From Nocardioides mesophilus (GTDB taxonomy: Bacteria; Actinomycetota; Actinomycetes; Propionibacteriales; Nocardioidaceae): 64,000 bases of DNA. Positions 7,224 through 16,583 of this stretch are shown here, one piece after another (position 1 is the first letter of the stretch; every line of letters begins with the position of its first letter). The translations under genes and the position numbers were made by a program. Below the pieces are notes generated by a model, which did no database searches, was not told the origin of the DNA, and saw nothing but the letters and a program-made list of their open reading frames with translations. The stretch is from NCBI RefSeq assembly GCF_014395785.1, contig NZ_CP060713.1:2012501-2076500 (forward strand). Reading direction: 5' to 3'.

Positions 7224-8162
7224 ATGCCCGGAGTCCCGCCCGCCCGCTACGCCTACCTCGGCCCGGAGGGCACCTTCACCGAGCAGGCGCTGCGCACCCT
7301 CCCCGCGGCCGCCAAGGCGGACCTGCAGCCCTGCTCCACGGTGACGCTCGCCCTCGACGCGGTCCGCGGCGGCGAGGCCGACGGCGCGGTGGTGCCGATC
7401 GAGAACTCGGTCGAGGGGTCGGTCCCGGTCACCCTGGACGAGCTGGCCACCGGCGAGCCGCTGATGATCACCCGCGAGATGACGGTGCCGATCGCATTCA
7501 GCCTGCTGGCCCGGCCCGGGACCTCCGCCGACGACGTACGACGGGTGGCGACCCACCCGCACGCGGCCGCCCAGACCAGGCGCTGGGTGGCGCTGCACCT
7601 GCCGCGGGCCGAGGTGGTGCACACCTCCTCGACGGCGCAGGCCGCCTTCATGCTGACCCGCGAGGACCGGGAGTGGGACGCCGCGATCTCGGCGCCGGTG
7701 GCGGCCGAGCACTACCGGCTGGCCACCCTGGCCACCGGGATCGCCGACAACCCCGACGCGCTGACCCGGTTCGTGCTGGTCTCGCGCCCCGGGCCGCCGC
7801 CGCCGCCGACCGGTGCGGACAAGACCTCCCTGGTGGCCTTCATGCGCGAGGACCACCCGGGGGCCCTGATGGAGATCCTCGAGCAGCTCGCGATGCGCGG
7901 GGTGAACATGACCCGGATCGAGTCGCGGCCCACCGGGGCCGCGCTCGGCAACTACTGCTTCTCCGTCGACTGCGAGGGGCACGTCGACGACGCCCGGGTC
8001 GGCGAGGCGCTGATGGGGCTGCGCCGGGTCTGCGCCGACGTCCGGTTCCTCGGCTCCTACGAGCGGCACGACGGCATCGCGCCGACGATCCGCCCGGGCA
8101 CCTCGGACCGGGAGTTCCTCGACGCCGCCGCCTGGCTCGCGCGCCTCCGCCACGGAAGCTGA
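7224..8162 (+). CDS. pheA: prephenate dehydratase
   Basis: 312 residues; prephenate to phenylpyruvate + CO2 + H2O, for phenylalanine synthesis. The catalytic PDT domain (about 6-185) begins AYLGPEGTFTEQAL and has PIENSVEGSV and the conserved TRF motif in LTRFVLVSR. The ACT domain (about 203-280) contains GALMEIL and the ESRP motif for allosteric phenylalanine binding. It is the stand-alone monofunctional form found in actinobacteria, without chorismate mutase. ATG 7224 is used, following CTAGGGTGGGCGCC. It is divergent from larB and followed by a DUF4446 gene 23 bp downstream. Confidence 0.95.
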   Translation: MPGVPPARYAYLGPEGTFTEQALRTLPAAAKADLQPCSTVTLALDAVRGGEADGAVVPIENSVEGSVPVTLDELATGEPLMITREMTVPIAFSLLARPGTSADDVRRVATHPHAAAQTRRWVALHLPRAEVVHTSSTAQAAFMLTREDREWDAAISAPVAAEHYRLATLATGIADNPDALTRFVLVSRPGPPPPPTGADKTSLVAFMREDHPGALMEILEQLAMRGVNMTRIESRPTGAALGNYCFSVDCEGHVDDARVGEALMGLRRVCADVRFLGSYERHDGIAPTIRPGTSDREFLDAAAWLARLRHGS

Positions 8163-8185
8163 GCGGCACCCTAGAGTCGGCGCCG

Positions 8186-8605
8186 ATGAATGAGACCCTG
8201 CTGGCCGTGCTCGCCGTCCTCGGCGTGCTGCTCGCCGCGACCGCGCTGGTGCTCGCCCTGCTCGCGCTGCGCCGCACCGGCTCGAACCGGCGCACCGCCC
8301 GTCGCGCCGGCGAGCTGCCGGTCGACGTCCAAGGACTGCGCGCCGAGGTGCACGCCCTCCGCACCGAGGTCTCCGACGCGCTGCGGCACCTCGCGGTGGT
8401 GCGCTACGACGCCTTCGGCGACATGGGCGGCCACCTGTCCTGGTCGCTGGCGCTGCTCGACGACGCCGGCGACGGGGTGGTGCTGACCTCGATCCACGGC
8501 CGCAGCGACGCCCGCACCTACGCGAAGAACATCACCGACTGGTCCTGCGACCAGCCGCTCTCCCCGGAGGAGCAGGAAGCGATCAAGTTCGCCCGCACCG
8601 CCTGA
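8186..8605 (+). CDS. DUF4446 family membrane-anchored protein
   Basis: 139 residues. One N-terminal membrane helix (about 5-29, LLAVLAVLGVLL...) is followed by a basic stretch, a short predicted coiled coil (VQGLRAEVHALRTEVSDALRHL) and the DUF4446 domain (VRYDAFGDMGGHLSWSLALLDD... GVVLTSIHGR... YAKNI). The function of DUF4446 is unknown. The gene sits directly downstream of pheA on the same strand, an association I recall from other actinobacteria, with 23 bp between them. ATG 8186 is the only reasonable start. Confidence 0.9.
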   Translation: MNETLLAVLAVLGVLLAATALVLALLALRRTGSNRRTARRAGELPVDVQGLRAEVHALRTEVSDALRHLAVVRYDAFGDMGGHLSWSLALLDDAGDGVVLTSIHGRSDARTYAKNITDWSCDQPLSPEEQEAIKFARTA

Positions 8606-8663
8606 GAGCGGGACGATCCGACGAGCCCCGGACCGCTGCCGGGCACCTGGGCACAATGAAGTC

Positions 8664-10415
8664 GTGACCGACGACTGGGTGGCACAGGGCGGTTGGACCA
8701 CGGAGGACGCGGTCCGCCTGTACGCCGCCCACCGTCTCGGCCTCGTCCGGACCGCGTCGCTGCTCGTCGGCGACCAGGACGCCGCGGAGGACCTGGTCCG
8801 GGACACCTTCGCCGCCTTCCTCGCCCGCCGCCACGGCGTCCACGACCCCGACGAGGCGCTCGACCGGCTGCGGTCCGCGCTGGTGCTCCGCTCCCGCCGC
8901 GCGGTCCGGGACGACCAGCGAGCGCGACCGGACGAGAAGCCCCGGAACCTCATCGAGGCCGTGCGGCGGCTGCCGGCCCGGCAGCGGGAGGTGCTGGTGC
9001 TGCGCTACTGGTGCCGGCTCTCGGAGCTCCAGACCGCCGACGCGCTCGGGACCAGCGCCACGACCACCAGGTCGAGGACCCGGCGCGCGCTGGAAGCGCT
9101 CGCAGCGTCCGGGGCGTCCGGCACGTCCGGAGGCTTCAGCGCGCGCGAGGAGGGAGCGGCGGCGGATCCCTCCCTCGAGGACCGGCTGGGGTCCGTGTTC
9201 GCCGCCCGGGCCGAGGCGGTCGCTCTCGAGGACCTGCGGCCGTTCGAGGTGCCCGAGCCGGCCCGGCGCAACCGGCGCCTCGTCGCGCTCATGGCCGGCG
9301 CCACCGCCGCAGCGGCCGTCGTCGCCGCTCCGTTCCTCACCGGGGCCGAGGACAAGCCGCCCCCCGCGGACCCGCCGGGAGCCGTCCGGATGGACGTCGA
9401 CGGCGACGGCGACCCCGACCTGGTCAGCGTCAGCTTCGACCTGGCCGCGCACACGTACCTGCTGAGGGTCGCGGTCTTCGACGGTCCCACAGTGACCCAC
9501 CAGGGTCTCGCCCTGCACGCGCCCACCATCCTGGGCGGGGCCGACCTCGACGACGACTACTCCGCCGAGGTCGCGCTCAAGGTGTCGCAGAGCACCGCAC
9601 GGCTCCCGGAGTTCTTCCGCTACGTCGACGGCCGGCTCACCCGCCTGGACACGCCGGCGGTGACCGAGCGGGTCCACGGCTGGGACTCGGAGTCACCGGG
9701 CAACCAGTTCACCCTCCAGGACGGCCGGCTCTACACCTGGGCGCTCCAGCCGAGCGCCCCCGACGGGGCGGACACGGTCGCGTTCTGGGCGTGGCGGGTG
9801 CGGGGGGACGCCCTGCTGCCCGGGCCGCGGCAGCAGCGCTGCCTCAGCGTCGAGGACCCGATGCCGGTGGAGTGCGGGGTGATCCCGGAGGAGGAGAGCC
9901 AGGAGACCACCGCCGACCTCGACGGTGACGGGCTCCCCGACGACGTCCGCCTCTCCTTCACCGCGGCGCAGATCCAGCACTCGATCGCCGGCTACCGGGT
10001 CCGGGCCGCGCTCTCCGGCGGCGGCAGCGTCGCGGCGGAGGGCCCGGCGGGCGGACGGCCGATGCTGCTGAACCCGCTCTCGCTCGGCCACGACGAACGC
10101 CAGCAGGTGCTGGTCAGCCAGGCCGCCGGCGACTCGCTGTCGCTGTCGCTGTTCGGGCTCCTCGACCACCGGCTGGTGCTGCTGCTCGAACCGAAGCAGC
10201 CGGAGCTCGGGTACGGGGTCCACGACGGCCGGGTCTACCGCTGGGCCGCCTCTCCGGGCCGGCTGGTGACCTTCACGAAGGCGGCCCTGGTGAGCCCCGG
10301 GGTCCGTCGCGTCGACGGCTTCGAGTGGCGCGTCAGGGCCGGCTCGCTGGTCGCCCGCCCGCTGGACGACCAGTGCCTCCGGGCCGGCCGGGGCTACCTC
10401 CCCGAGCCCTGCTGA
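8664..10415 (+). CDS. ECF (SigE-like) sigma factor fused to a membrane anchor and extracytoplasmic FG-GAP-like domain
   Basis: 583 residues in one uninterrupted frame from GTG 8664. Residues about 15-145 are an ECF sigma factor: region 2 is LYAAHRLGLVRTASLLVGDQ... AEDLVRDTFAAF, and region 4 is AVRRLPARQREVLVLRYW with an HTH to 145. A Gly/Ser/Ala-rich linker follows (150-170). LEDRLGSVFAARAEAV (171-186) resembles the N-terminus of separately encoded partner proteins. A single membrane helix (206-227) leads to a large outside domain with three Asp-rich calcium-loop-like motifs: DVDGDGDPD (244-252), DLDDDYSAE (294-302) and DLDGDGLPDD (418-427). Normal ECF factors are about 170-200 residues. The window also holds the unfused equivalent at 23967-25678. 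How a tethered sigma factor would act is not known; cleavage is one possibility. Confidence 0.8.
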   Translation: MTDDWVAQGGWTTEDAVRLYAAHRLGLVRTASLLVGDQDAAEDLVRDTFAAFLARRHGVHDPDEALDRLRSALVLRSRRAVRDDQRARPDEKPRNLIEAVRRLPARQREVLVLRYWCRLSELQTADALGTSATTTRSRTRRALEALAASGASGTSGGFSAREEGAAADPSLEDRLGSVFAARAEAVALEDLRPFEVPEPARRNRRLVALMAGATAAAAVVAAPFLTGAEDKPPPADPPGAVRMDVDGDGDPDLVSVSFDLAAHTYLLRVAVFDGPTVTHQGLALHAPTILGGADLDDDYSAEVALKVSQSTARLPEFFRYVDGRLTRLDTPAVTERVHGWDSESPGNQFTLQDGRLYTWALQPSAPDGADTVAFWAWRVRGDALLPGPRQQRCLSVEDPMPVECGVIPEEESQETTADLDGDGLPDDVRLSFTAAQIQHSIAGYRVRAALSGGGSVAAEGPAGGRPMLLNPLSLGHDERQQVLVSQAAGDSLSLSLFGLLDHRLVLLLEPKQPELGYGVHDGRVYRWAASPGRLVTFTKAALVSPGVRRVDGFEWRVRAGSLVARPLDDQCLRAGRGYLPEPC

Positions 10416-10443
10416 TCCAGGTGCGACCGGCCGGGCGGGTCGG

Positions 10444-11520
10444 TCAGGAGTCGCGGTGCCCGCAGGGCCCGTCGGGCCGGACGTCCAGGCGGGAGCCGGC
10501 GACGTCGAGGGCGACGGTGGCCAGCGTCCGGTGCCAGAGCACCGGGTCCGTGTCCCGGTCCGGGTGCGCGCAGATCGCTCCGGCGCCGTCCTCGGTGAGG
10601 TCGTGGTCGGTCATCGCCGTCACCACCTGCTCGGGCGAGGCGGGCGGGCCGGCGGCGAACGCCTGCTCGAGCTTGGCGCGCCGGGTGGCGCTCCCCGTGC
10701 CGAGGGTCGCGGCGAGGCAGCCGGCCTCGCCCTCGGGGGAGACGAAGTGGTTGGTGCGCACCAGCAGGCCGTCGCTGGGGTCGAGCCGCCCCGGGCCGCC
10801 TGGGAAGAGCTCGATGGTGGCGGCGGTCCCCTCGGCGTCGAGGACGGTCAGCGAGGTGGACGCGGAGGTCGGCGCCTGGGCGATCTTCCAGGCGTCGTCG
10901 AAGGACTGCGCCTCGTCGAGGATCCGCCGGCTGAGCAGGTGCACCGGGTAGCCGATCGTGCCCTCGGCGACCCGGGCGGCGTCGTGGGCGTGGTGCAGCA
11001 TGTTGAGCATCACGCCGACGCCGTACCCGTTGACCCCGATCTTGCCGAGCATCCCGAACTCGGTGACGGTCTCCACGACCCGGCCGTCCGGGTGCGGGAT
11101 CCGCCAGTGGAACCAGCCGTCGGACATCGCGTGGTACCAGTCCCAGGTCTGCACCGCGAACGGCGCGCGCCCCTCGGGCAGCGAGACCACCGACGAGCAC
11201 TCGGAGATCCCCGTCGGGTTGGCCGCGACCAGCAGCTCGGTGCGGGCGTTGATCGCGGCGATCTCGTGCACCGGTCGACCGGCGCCGGCGGCGATCCCCG
11301 CGATCTCCTCGGCGTGCAGTGGCGCGAGGTCGAGGATGCTCTCCCAGGCCCGGCCCGCCCACAGGTCGACGTCGAAGGTGCGGGAGCCGGCCCGCGCGGC
11401 GAACAGCCGACGGTAGGCGGCGACCGTGGCGGCGATCTCGGCACGGAAGTGCTCGCCGAGCTCGGCGCCCCGGTCGTAGGGCTCGAGCACGGAGGAGGTG
11501 AAGGTCACAGGGGCGGGCAT
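10444..11520 (-). CDS. C45-family autoproteolytic acyltransferase/hydrolase (Ntn hydrolase)
   Basis: 358 residues. It resembles acyl-CoA:6-aminopenicillanate acyltransferase and acid-ceramidase-like Ntn hydrolases. The likely nucleophile is C108 in GISECSSVV, exposed as an N-terminal Cys after self-cleavage between E107 and C108. Other family blocks are INARTELL (about 90-97), QTWDWYHAMSD, EFGMLGKIGVNGYGVGV and RTNHF. The substrate is unknown; relatives cleave or form amide bonds of N-acylated compounds. It has no signal peptide. It stands alone between the sigma-fusion gene (convergent) and the PAP2/diacylglycerol-kinase gene, 24 bp upstream on the same strand. Confidence 0.85.
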   Translation of the reverse strand: MPAPVTFTSSVLEPYDRGAELGEHFRAEIAATVAAYRRLFAARAGSRTFDVDLWAGRAWESILDLAPLHAEEIAGIAAGAGRPVHEIAAINARTELLVAANPTGISECSSVVSLPEGRAPFAVQTWDWYHAMSDGWFHWRIPHPDGRVVETVTEFGMLGKIGVNGYGVGVMLNMLHHAHDAARVAEGTIGYPVHLLSRRILDEAQSFDDAWKIAQAPTSASTSLTVLDAEGTAATIELFPGGPGRLDPSDGLLVRTNHFVSPEGEAGCLAATLGTGSATRRAKLEQAFAAGPPASPEQVVTAMTDHDLTEDGAGAICAHPDRDTDPVLWHRTLATVALDVAGSRLDVRPDGPCGHRDS

Positions 11521-11544
11521 GCCCCCACCGTAATCGGAGCGGGC

Positions 11545-13095
11545 TCAGTGCGGCACGCGGACGAGCAGCCGGCCGTGCCGGACCTCGGCGTTCAGCTCGC
11601 GGCCGGCGCCGATCGGGTCGCCGTCGAGCTGGCGCGGGGTGTCGGTGGCGGCCCGGACGGAGACCTTGCGGCCGGTCATCCGGTTCACGGTGTCGTCGGT
11701 GCGCTTTCCCTTGCTGAGGATGCGCACCGCGAGCGGGATCCAGGACAGGAAGCGCCGCGGGTGCAGGATCACCACGTCGAGGATCCCGTCGTCGATGGCG
11801 GCGTCGGGGAGCAGCGGCATCCCGGCCTGCAGGTAGCCCACGTTGCCCACCACGACGGTGCGCGCCCGGTGCTTGGTCCACGGGCCGCCGTCCAGGGAGA
11901 TCTCCACCCGGACGGGCTGGAACATGATGTTGCGCAGCCCGGACACGATGTAGGCCAGCCAGCCGACCTTGGCCTTGATCTGCTCGTTGGCGCCCTCCAT
12001 GATCGCCGCGTCGAAGCCCATCCCGGCCATCACCAGGAAGTGCTCGTCGGGGCCGATGCCGTCACCGGAGATCGCCACCAGGTCGATCGCCCGGTCCTGA
12101 CCGTTGAGGCCGACGTCGATCGCGGCGTTGAGGTAGAGCGGGATGTCGAGGTTGCGGGCCAGCAGGTTGCCGGTGCCGGCGGGCACCACGCCGACCGGGA
12201 TGCCGGTGCCGGCCAGCTCCGCGCACACGGTGCGCACGGTGCCGTCGCCGCCGCAGACCAGGACCAGCTCGGCCCCGTCGATCGCGGCCTGCTCGGCCAT
12301 CGAGCGGCCCGGGTCCGCCACCGTGGTCAGGTGCCAGGTCGGCGCGGTCCAGCCGGACTCGGCGGCCATCCGCTCGACCAGCGCCTTGAACGCGTCGACG
12401 TCCTCGACCTTGATCGGGTTGAGGATGACCGCGAGCTTGCGGGTCCGGGGCAGCGGCCCGGCGAAGGTCTCCTTGGGGCGGGCCCGCGGTGCGGGATCGA
12501 AGACCAGCGCGGCGGCGAGCACCCAGAAGACGCCGACGCCGTAGCCGGCGACGACGTCGGAGAGGTTGTGCACGCCGAGCAGCAGCCGGTCGGAGCCGAC
12601 CAGCACGACCAGCGCGAGGGCGAGGCCGATGATCGCGCGGCGCTGGCTGCGACGACGCACCAGCAGCGACGCCAGCAGAATCGCGACGCCGGCGGCGGAG
12701 GCGATCCCCGAGGAGTGCCCGCTCGGGAACGAGAACGAGCTCAGGGTCTGGACCGGGTCCTCCCAGACCGGGCGGGTCCGGCCGAAGGTCTGCTTCAGCA
12801 CCGTGGTGGTCAGCGAGGCGCCGCTCATCACCACGACCGTCCAGATCGCCGCCCGGCGGTGCTTGCGCAGCGCGAGCATCGCGGCCGCGACGACCGTGTA
12901 CGCCGTCATGGCGATCGTGCCGAACGCTGTCTGCACGAAGAGCAGGAAGTGCAGCAGCCAGTGCTGGGAGACGCTCCAGGTGTAGACCTCCCTGCCGACC
13001 CCGCCGTCGACCTGGTCGAGCTGGGTCAGGTCCGTCCGCACGAGCAGGCACAGCACCAGCACCACGACGGCGCTGATCACCGCCCAGATCGCCAT
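11545..13095 (-). CDS. PAP2 phosphatase-diacylglycerol kinase fusion membrane protein
   Basis: 516 residues from ATG 13095. Residues 1-195 are a PAP2 integral membrane phosphatase with all three motifs: KQTFGRTRP (101-109), SFPSGHSS (122-129) and SDRLLLGVHNLSD (168-180). Residues about 220-515 are a diacylglycerol-kinase catalytic domain with NPIKVED and the nucleotide motif CGGDGTV (281-287), then VPAGTGNLLARNL. The bifunctional protein could dephosphorylate a lipid phosphate or pyrophosphate and phosphorylate a lipid on the same membrane; actual substrates are unknown. GTG 13167 would add a basic 24-residue extension. Neither start has a good ribosome-binding site. It is divergent from serS. 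Confidence 0.9.
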   Translation of the reverse strand: MAIWAVISAVVVLVLCLLVRTDLTQLDQVDGGVGREVYTWSVSQHWLLHFLLFVQTAFGTIAMTAYTVVAAAMLALRKHRRAAIWTVVVMSGASLTTTVLKQTFGRTRPVWEDPVQTLSSFSFPSGHSSGIASAAGVAILLASLLVRRRSQRRAIIGLALALVVLVGSDRLLLGVHNLSDVVAGYGVGVFWVLAAALVFDPAPRARPKETFAGPLPRTRKLAVILNPIKVEDVDAFKALVERMAAESGWTAPTWHLTTVADPGRSMAEQAAIDGAELVLVCGGDGTVRTVCAELAGTGIPVGVVPAGTGNLLARNLDIPLYLNAAIDVGLNGQDRAIDLVAISGDGIGPDEHFLVMAGMGFDAAIMEGANEQIKAKVGWLAYIVSGLRNIMFQPVRVEISLDGGPWTKHRARTVVVGNVGYLQAGMPLLPDAAIDDGILDVVILHPRRFLSWIPLAVRILSKGKRTDDTVNRMTGRKVSVRAATDTPRQLDGDPIGAGRELNAEVRHGRLLVRVPH

Positions 13096-13243
13096 CAGGC
13101 GCCGGGCACGGGGGCGAAGGACACGGAGGCTCCTGGCTGCGGGGGACGAACGACCCAGTATGACCACCGCGCCGTGCCCGGCCGCGGCACAGGTAGTCCG
13201 GGCGGAGACCAGCGCCACAGGACGCTCTCGTTAGGCTGGAGGC

Positions 13244-14554
13244 GTGATCGACCCTCGACTCCTCCGCGACGACCCCGACCGTATCCGCCTAGCCCAGGCC
13301 AAGCGCGGACTCTCGCCCGAGGTGGTCGACGACGCGCTGTCCGCCGACGAGCGGCGCCGCACGGCGATCGTGGAGTACGAGCGGCTCCGCGCGGAGCAGA
13401 AGCAGCTCGGCGCCCGGATCCCGCGGGCCGGGGCCGAGGAGAGGCAGGAGCTGCTGACCCGCACCAAGACGCTCTCGGCGGAGGTCAAGAAGGCCGAGGC
13501 GGCGCAGGGGGAGGCCGAGGAGGCGTTCCGCTCGGCGATGCTGGCGATCCCGAACCCGGCCGCCGAGGAGGCGCCCGCCGGCGGCGAGGACGACTACGTG
13601 GTGCTCGAGCACGTCGGCACCCCGCGCGACTTCACGGCCGAGGGCTTCGAGCCGCGCGACCACGTCGAGCTCGGCCGGCTGCTCGGCGCCATCGACATCG
13701 ACCGCGGCGCCAAGGTCTCCGGTGCCCGGTTCTACTACCTGACCGGGGTCGGCGCCGACCTCGAGCTCGCGCTGGTCAACATGGCGATGGACCAGGCCCG
13801 CGGCGCCGGCTTCACCACGATGATCCCGCCGACGCTGGTCAAGCCGCGGGCGATGGAGGGCACCGGCTTCCTCGGCCAGGCGGCCGACGACGTCTACCGG
13901 ATCGACGGCGAGGAGCTCTACCTGGTCGGCACCTCCGAGGTGCCGCTGGCGGCGTACCACTCCGACGAGATCCTCGACGGCAGGTCGCTGCCGCTGCGCT
14001 ACGCCGCGTTCAGCCCGTGCTTCCGCAAGGAGGCCGGCTCCTACGGCAAGGACACCCGCGGCATCATCCGGGTGCACTGGTTCGACAAGGTGGAGATGTT
14101 CTCCTACACCACGCTGGAGGAGGCCGAGGCAGAGCACCAGCGGCTGCTCGGCTGGGAGAAGGAGTGGCTCGGCAAGCTGGAGCTGGCCTACCGGGTCATC
14201 GACACCGCCGCCGGCGACCTCGGCCTGTCCGCGCAGCGCAAGTTCGACTGCGAGGCGTGGATCCCCACGCAGGGCAAGTACCGCGAGCTGACCTCGACGT
14301 CGAACTGCACCGACTTCCAGGCCCGCCGGCTCGACGTCCGGGCCCGCTTCCCCGAGGGCGCCGACGGCGGGACCGCGGTCAAGCACGTGGCCACCCTCAA
14401 CGGCACGCTGGTCGCGATCCCGCGCACGATCGTGGCGATCCTGGAGACCCACCAGCAGGCCGACGGCTCGGTCCGCGTCCCCGAGGCGCTGCGGCCCTAC
14501 CTCCAGGGCCGCGAGACCCTCGAACCCGTGCCCGGCGCCGGGACCGGCCGGTGA
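13244..14554 (+). CDS. serS: serine--tRNA ligase
   Basis: 436 residues from GTG 13244; attaches serine to tRNA-Ser. The N-terminal coiled-coil arm that reads tRNA-Ser spans about 30-100 (Glu/Lys/Ala-rich heptads). Class II catalytic motifs follow: motif 2 around [21 protein letters not shown], the serine-binding TSEVPL, and motif 3 [16 protein letters not shown]. The C-terminus ends in PYLQG, usual for the family. Two of its tRNA substrates (TGA and GCT anticodons) are encoded at 30074 and 31938. The TGA stop overlaps the GTG of the downstream HAD hydrolase, indicating coupled translation. Confidence 0.97.
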   Translation: MIDPRLLRDDPDRIRLAQAKRGLSPEVVDDALSADERRRTAIVEYERLRAEQKQLGARIPRAGAEERQELLTRTKTLSAEVKKAEAAQGEAEEAFRSAMLAIPNPAAEEAPAGGEDDYVVLEHVGTPRDFTAEGFEPRDHVELGRLLGAIDIDRGAKVSGARFYYLTGVGADLELALVNMAMDQARGAGFTTMIPPTLVKPRAMEGTGFLGQAADDVYRIDGEELYLVGTSEVPLAAYHSDEILDGRSLPLRYAAFSPCFRKEAGSYGKDTRGIIRVHWFDKVEMFSYTTLEEAEAEHQRLLGWEKEWLGKLELAYRVIDTAAGDLGLSAQRKFDCEAWIPTQGKYRELTSTSNCTDFQARRLDVRARFPEGADGGTAVKHVATLNGTLVAIPRTIVAILETHQQADGSVRVPEALRPYLQGRETLEPVPGAGTGR

Positions 14555-15366
14555 GCTTCACGCCCCGGCTGGTCGCGCTCGACATCGACGGCACCCTCTA
14601 CGCCAACGTCCGCGCGACCGGCGCGGTCGAGGAGAAGATCAGCCGACCGGTGTTCGAGGCGATCCAGCGCGCGGTCGACGCCGGCGCGCACATCGTGCTC
14701 TCGACCGGTCGCTCCGCCTTCGGCATCACCCAGGTCTGGGAGCAGCTCGGTCTGCCGCGGGACGAGCAGCAGGTGCTCACCGTGGCCAGCAACGGGTCGG
14801 TGGTCTTCTCCTACCCGCCGATGGAGATCCTCTCCACCATCACCTTCGACGCCCGCGAGCTCGTCGAGCGGCTGCTCCAGGAGATCCCGAACGCCGCGGT
14901 CGCGGTCGAGGAGGTCGGGATCGGCTACCGGCTGAACCGGCCCTTCCCCGACGGGGAGATCACCGGCGAGCTGACCATCGAGCCGGTCGAGAAGCTGGTC
15001 GCCGACCCGGTCACCCGCGTGATCATCCGGGACCCGCACTCCTCGGAGGAGGAGTTCGTCGAGATCGCCGAGAAGCTCGGGCTGCACGGCACCAACTACT
15101 TCATCGGCTGGACGGCGTGGCTGGACCTGTCCCCCGAGGGGGTCTCCAAGGCGTCGGCGCTGCGCGAGGTCGCGGCACGCCTCGACGTCGACCAGGCCGA
15201 CGTGCTCGCGATCGGTGACGGCCGCAACGACGTGGAGATGCTGCGCTGGGCCGGGCGCGGCGTGGCGATGGGGCAGGCGCCGCTGGAGGTCCAGGAGGCC
15301 GCCGACGACGTCACCGAGACCGTCGAGGACGACGGGGTGGCCGTCGAGCTGGCCCGCTGGTTCTGA
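14551..15366 (+). CDS. Cof-type HAD hydrolase
   Basis: 271 residues. HAD phosphatase motifs: [11 protein letters not shown] (8-17) with the nucleophile and acid Asp; II, LSTGRS; III/IV, the Lys in GVSKASAL and [12 protein letters not shown] large C2B-type cap between motifs II and III marks the Cof subfamily. Such enzymes act on phosphosugars or cofactor phosphates, but the substrate cannot be told from sequence. GTG 14551 overlaps the serS TGA by four bases (GTGA). A paralogous HAD gene follows 17 bp downstream, so serS and the two HAD genes form one operon. Confidence 0.9.
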   Translation: MSFTPRLVALDIDGTLYANVRATGAVEEKISRPVFEAIQRAVDAGAHIVLSTGRSAFGITQVWEQLGLPRDEQQVLTVASNGSVVFSYPPMEILSTITFDARELVERLLQEIPNAAVAVEEVGIGYRLNRPFPDGEITGELTIEPVEKLVADPVTRVIIRDPHSSEEEFVEIAEKLGLHGTNYFIGWTAWLDLSPEGVSKASALREVAARLDVDQADVLAIGDGRNDVEMLRWAGRGVAMGQAPLEVQEAADDVTETVEDDGVAVELARWF

Positions 15367-15383
15367 GACCGGGGCTGAGGAAC

Positions 15384-16172
15384 GTGCTGAAGCTGGTGGC
15401 GACCGACCTCGACGGCACGCTGCTGCACACCGACGGCACCGTGACCGCGCGCACCCGCGCGGCGCTCTCCGCGGTCGAGGAGCAGGGCGTGGCGGTGGTC
15501 TTCGTGACCGGCCGGCCGATGCGGTGGATGGACGAGCTGTGGGCGCACGTGGGCGACCACGGGCTGGCGATCTGCTCCAACGGCGGGATCGTGTACGACG
15601 TCGCGCGGCACGAGGTCCGGACCGCGAGGCCGATCCCCGTCGGCGTCGGTCTCGAGGTCGCGCGCCGGCTGCGGGAGGGCCTGCCCGGTGCCGCGTTCGC
15701 CCTGGAGCGCACCGACGGCTTCGCCAAGGAGCCGCACTTCATGGAGCGGTACCCGGTCCCCGCGGGGGTCGACGTCGGACCGCTGGAGCAGGTCTTCGAC
15801 GAGCGGACGGTCAAGCTGCTGGCCCGCCACGAGGAGCACGACCCCGAGAAGTTCTGGGCGGCCACCGAGGAGCTCGTCGGGGAGCTCGTCACCACCACCT
15901 GGTCCTCGGCCGGCGCGCTGGTCGAGATGAGTGCCGCCGGGGTGACCAAGGCGTCCACGCTGGCGGTGCTGTGCCGCGAGCTCGGGGTGGCCGCCGACGA
16001 GGTGGTCGCCTTCGGGGACATGCCCAACGACCTGCCGATGCTGGAGTGGGCGGGCACGTCGTACGCCATGGCGAACGCCCACTCCTCGGTGCTGGCCCTG
16101 GCGGACCGGACCGCACCCGCCCACGACGAGGACGGCGTCGCCCACGTGCTGGAGCAGCTCTTCGGCCTGTGA
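15384..16172 (+). CDS. Cof-type HAD hydrolase
   Basis: 262 residues from GTG 15384 (read as fMet-LKLVATDLDGTLL). HAD motifs are VATDLDGTLL (5-14), FVTGRP, GVTKASTLAVL with the motif III Lys, and FGDMPNDLPML with the Mg-binding Asp pair. The cap is of the Cof C2B type. It is the second of two tandem HAD phosphatases after serS; the two proteins differ enough to be old paralogues. Substrate unknown. The gap of 124 bp to the next gene holds no clear terminator, but the sdh block starts there with its own ribosome-binding site. Confidence 0.9.
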   Translation: MLKLVATDLDGTLLHTDGTVTARTRAALSAVEEQGVAVVFVTGRPMRWMDELWAHVGDHGLAICSNGGIVYDVARHEVRTARPIPVGVGLEVARRLREGLPGAAFALERTDGFAKEPHFMERYPVPAGVDVGPLEQVFDERTVKLLARHEEHDPEKFWAATEELVGELVTTTWSSAGALVEMSAAGVTKASTLAVLCRELGVAADEVVAFGDMPNDLPMLEWAGTSYAMANAHSSVLALADRTAPAHDEDGVAHVLEQLFGL

Positions 16173-16296
16173 CCCGCCGGTGTTCTGCAGCGCGCCCCCT
16201 TCCGAAAACCGGCCATCCGCGTCACAGTGTGCGTGCAGGCATGCGATGTGGCGCAGGACACACGGTGTGGCCGGGGCCCGGAAGCGGAGGGAAACC

Positions 16297-16572
16297 ATGT
16301 CCTCGAACGATGCGGTCGGCGCCACGCGCGAAGCGCTCACCACCCTGGCGGCCACCGTCCTGCGGGTCCGCAACGAGTACGGCGACACGCTGGGGGTGCG
16401 CCGGCTGGTCAGCGACGTCGACCGGCTGCAGGCCGACCTCGACGAGCTCGGTGGTCCGCAGCCCGGCCACAAGCCCGGGGTCAACAAGGAGGACCTGCTC
16501 GAGATCCCCGACGACCCCTACGACGAGAGCATGTGGCACGACGCCCAGTCCGAGGCGCAGCGCGCGCTCTGA
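16297..16572 (+). CDS. small conserved protein at head of sdh operon (Rv0250c-like)
   Basis: 91 residues, soluble, acidic C-terminus (EDLLEIPDDPYDES...), with a helical amphipathic middle (TLAATVLRVRNEYGDTLG...VDRLQADLDEL). No domain recognised. Its position directly upstream of an Rv0249c/Rv0248c/Rv0247c-like succinate dehydrogenase operon, and its size, match the small conserved protein Rv0250c of mycobacteria. A role in assembly or regulation of the complex is an inference from context only. ATG 16297 has GGAGGG eight bases upstream. It is separated from sdhC by 11 bp with another strong AGGAGG. Confidence 0.8.
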   Translation: MSSNDAVGATREALTTLAATVLRVRNEYGDTLGVRRLVSDVDRLQADLDELGGPQPGHKPGVNKEDLLEIPDDPYDESMWHDAQSEAQRAL

Positions 16573-16583
16573 GGAGGGGGAGC

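Noticed and set aside
10456-15366. A 1636-codon open frame on the + strand and other very long frames antisense to known genes
   Set aside because: It runs through the reverse of the C45 and PAP2 genes and out of frame through serS before entering the second HAD gene. Long spurious frames are expected at this GC content; only its last 271 codons are a real protein.
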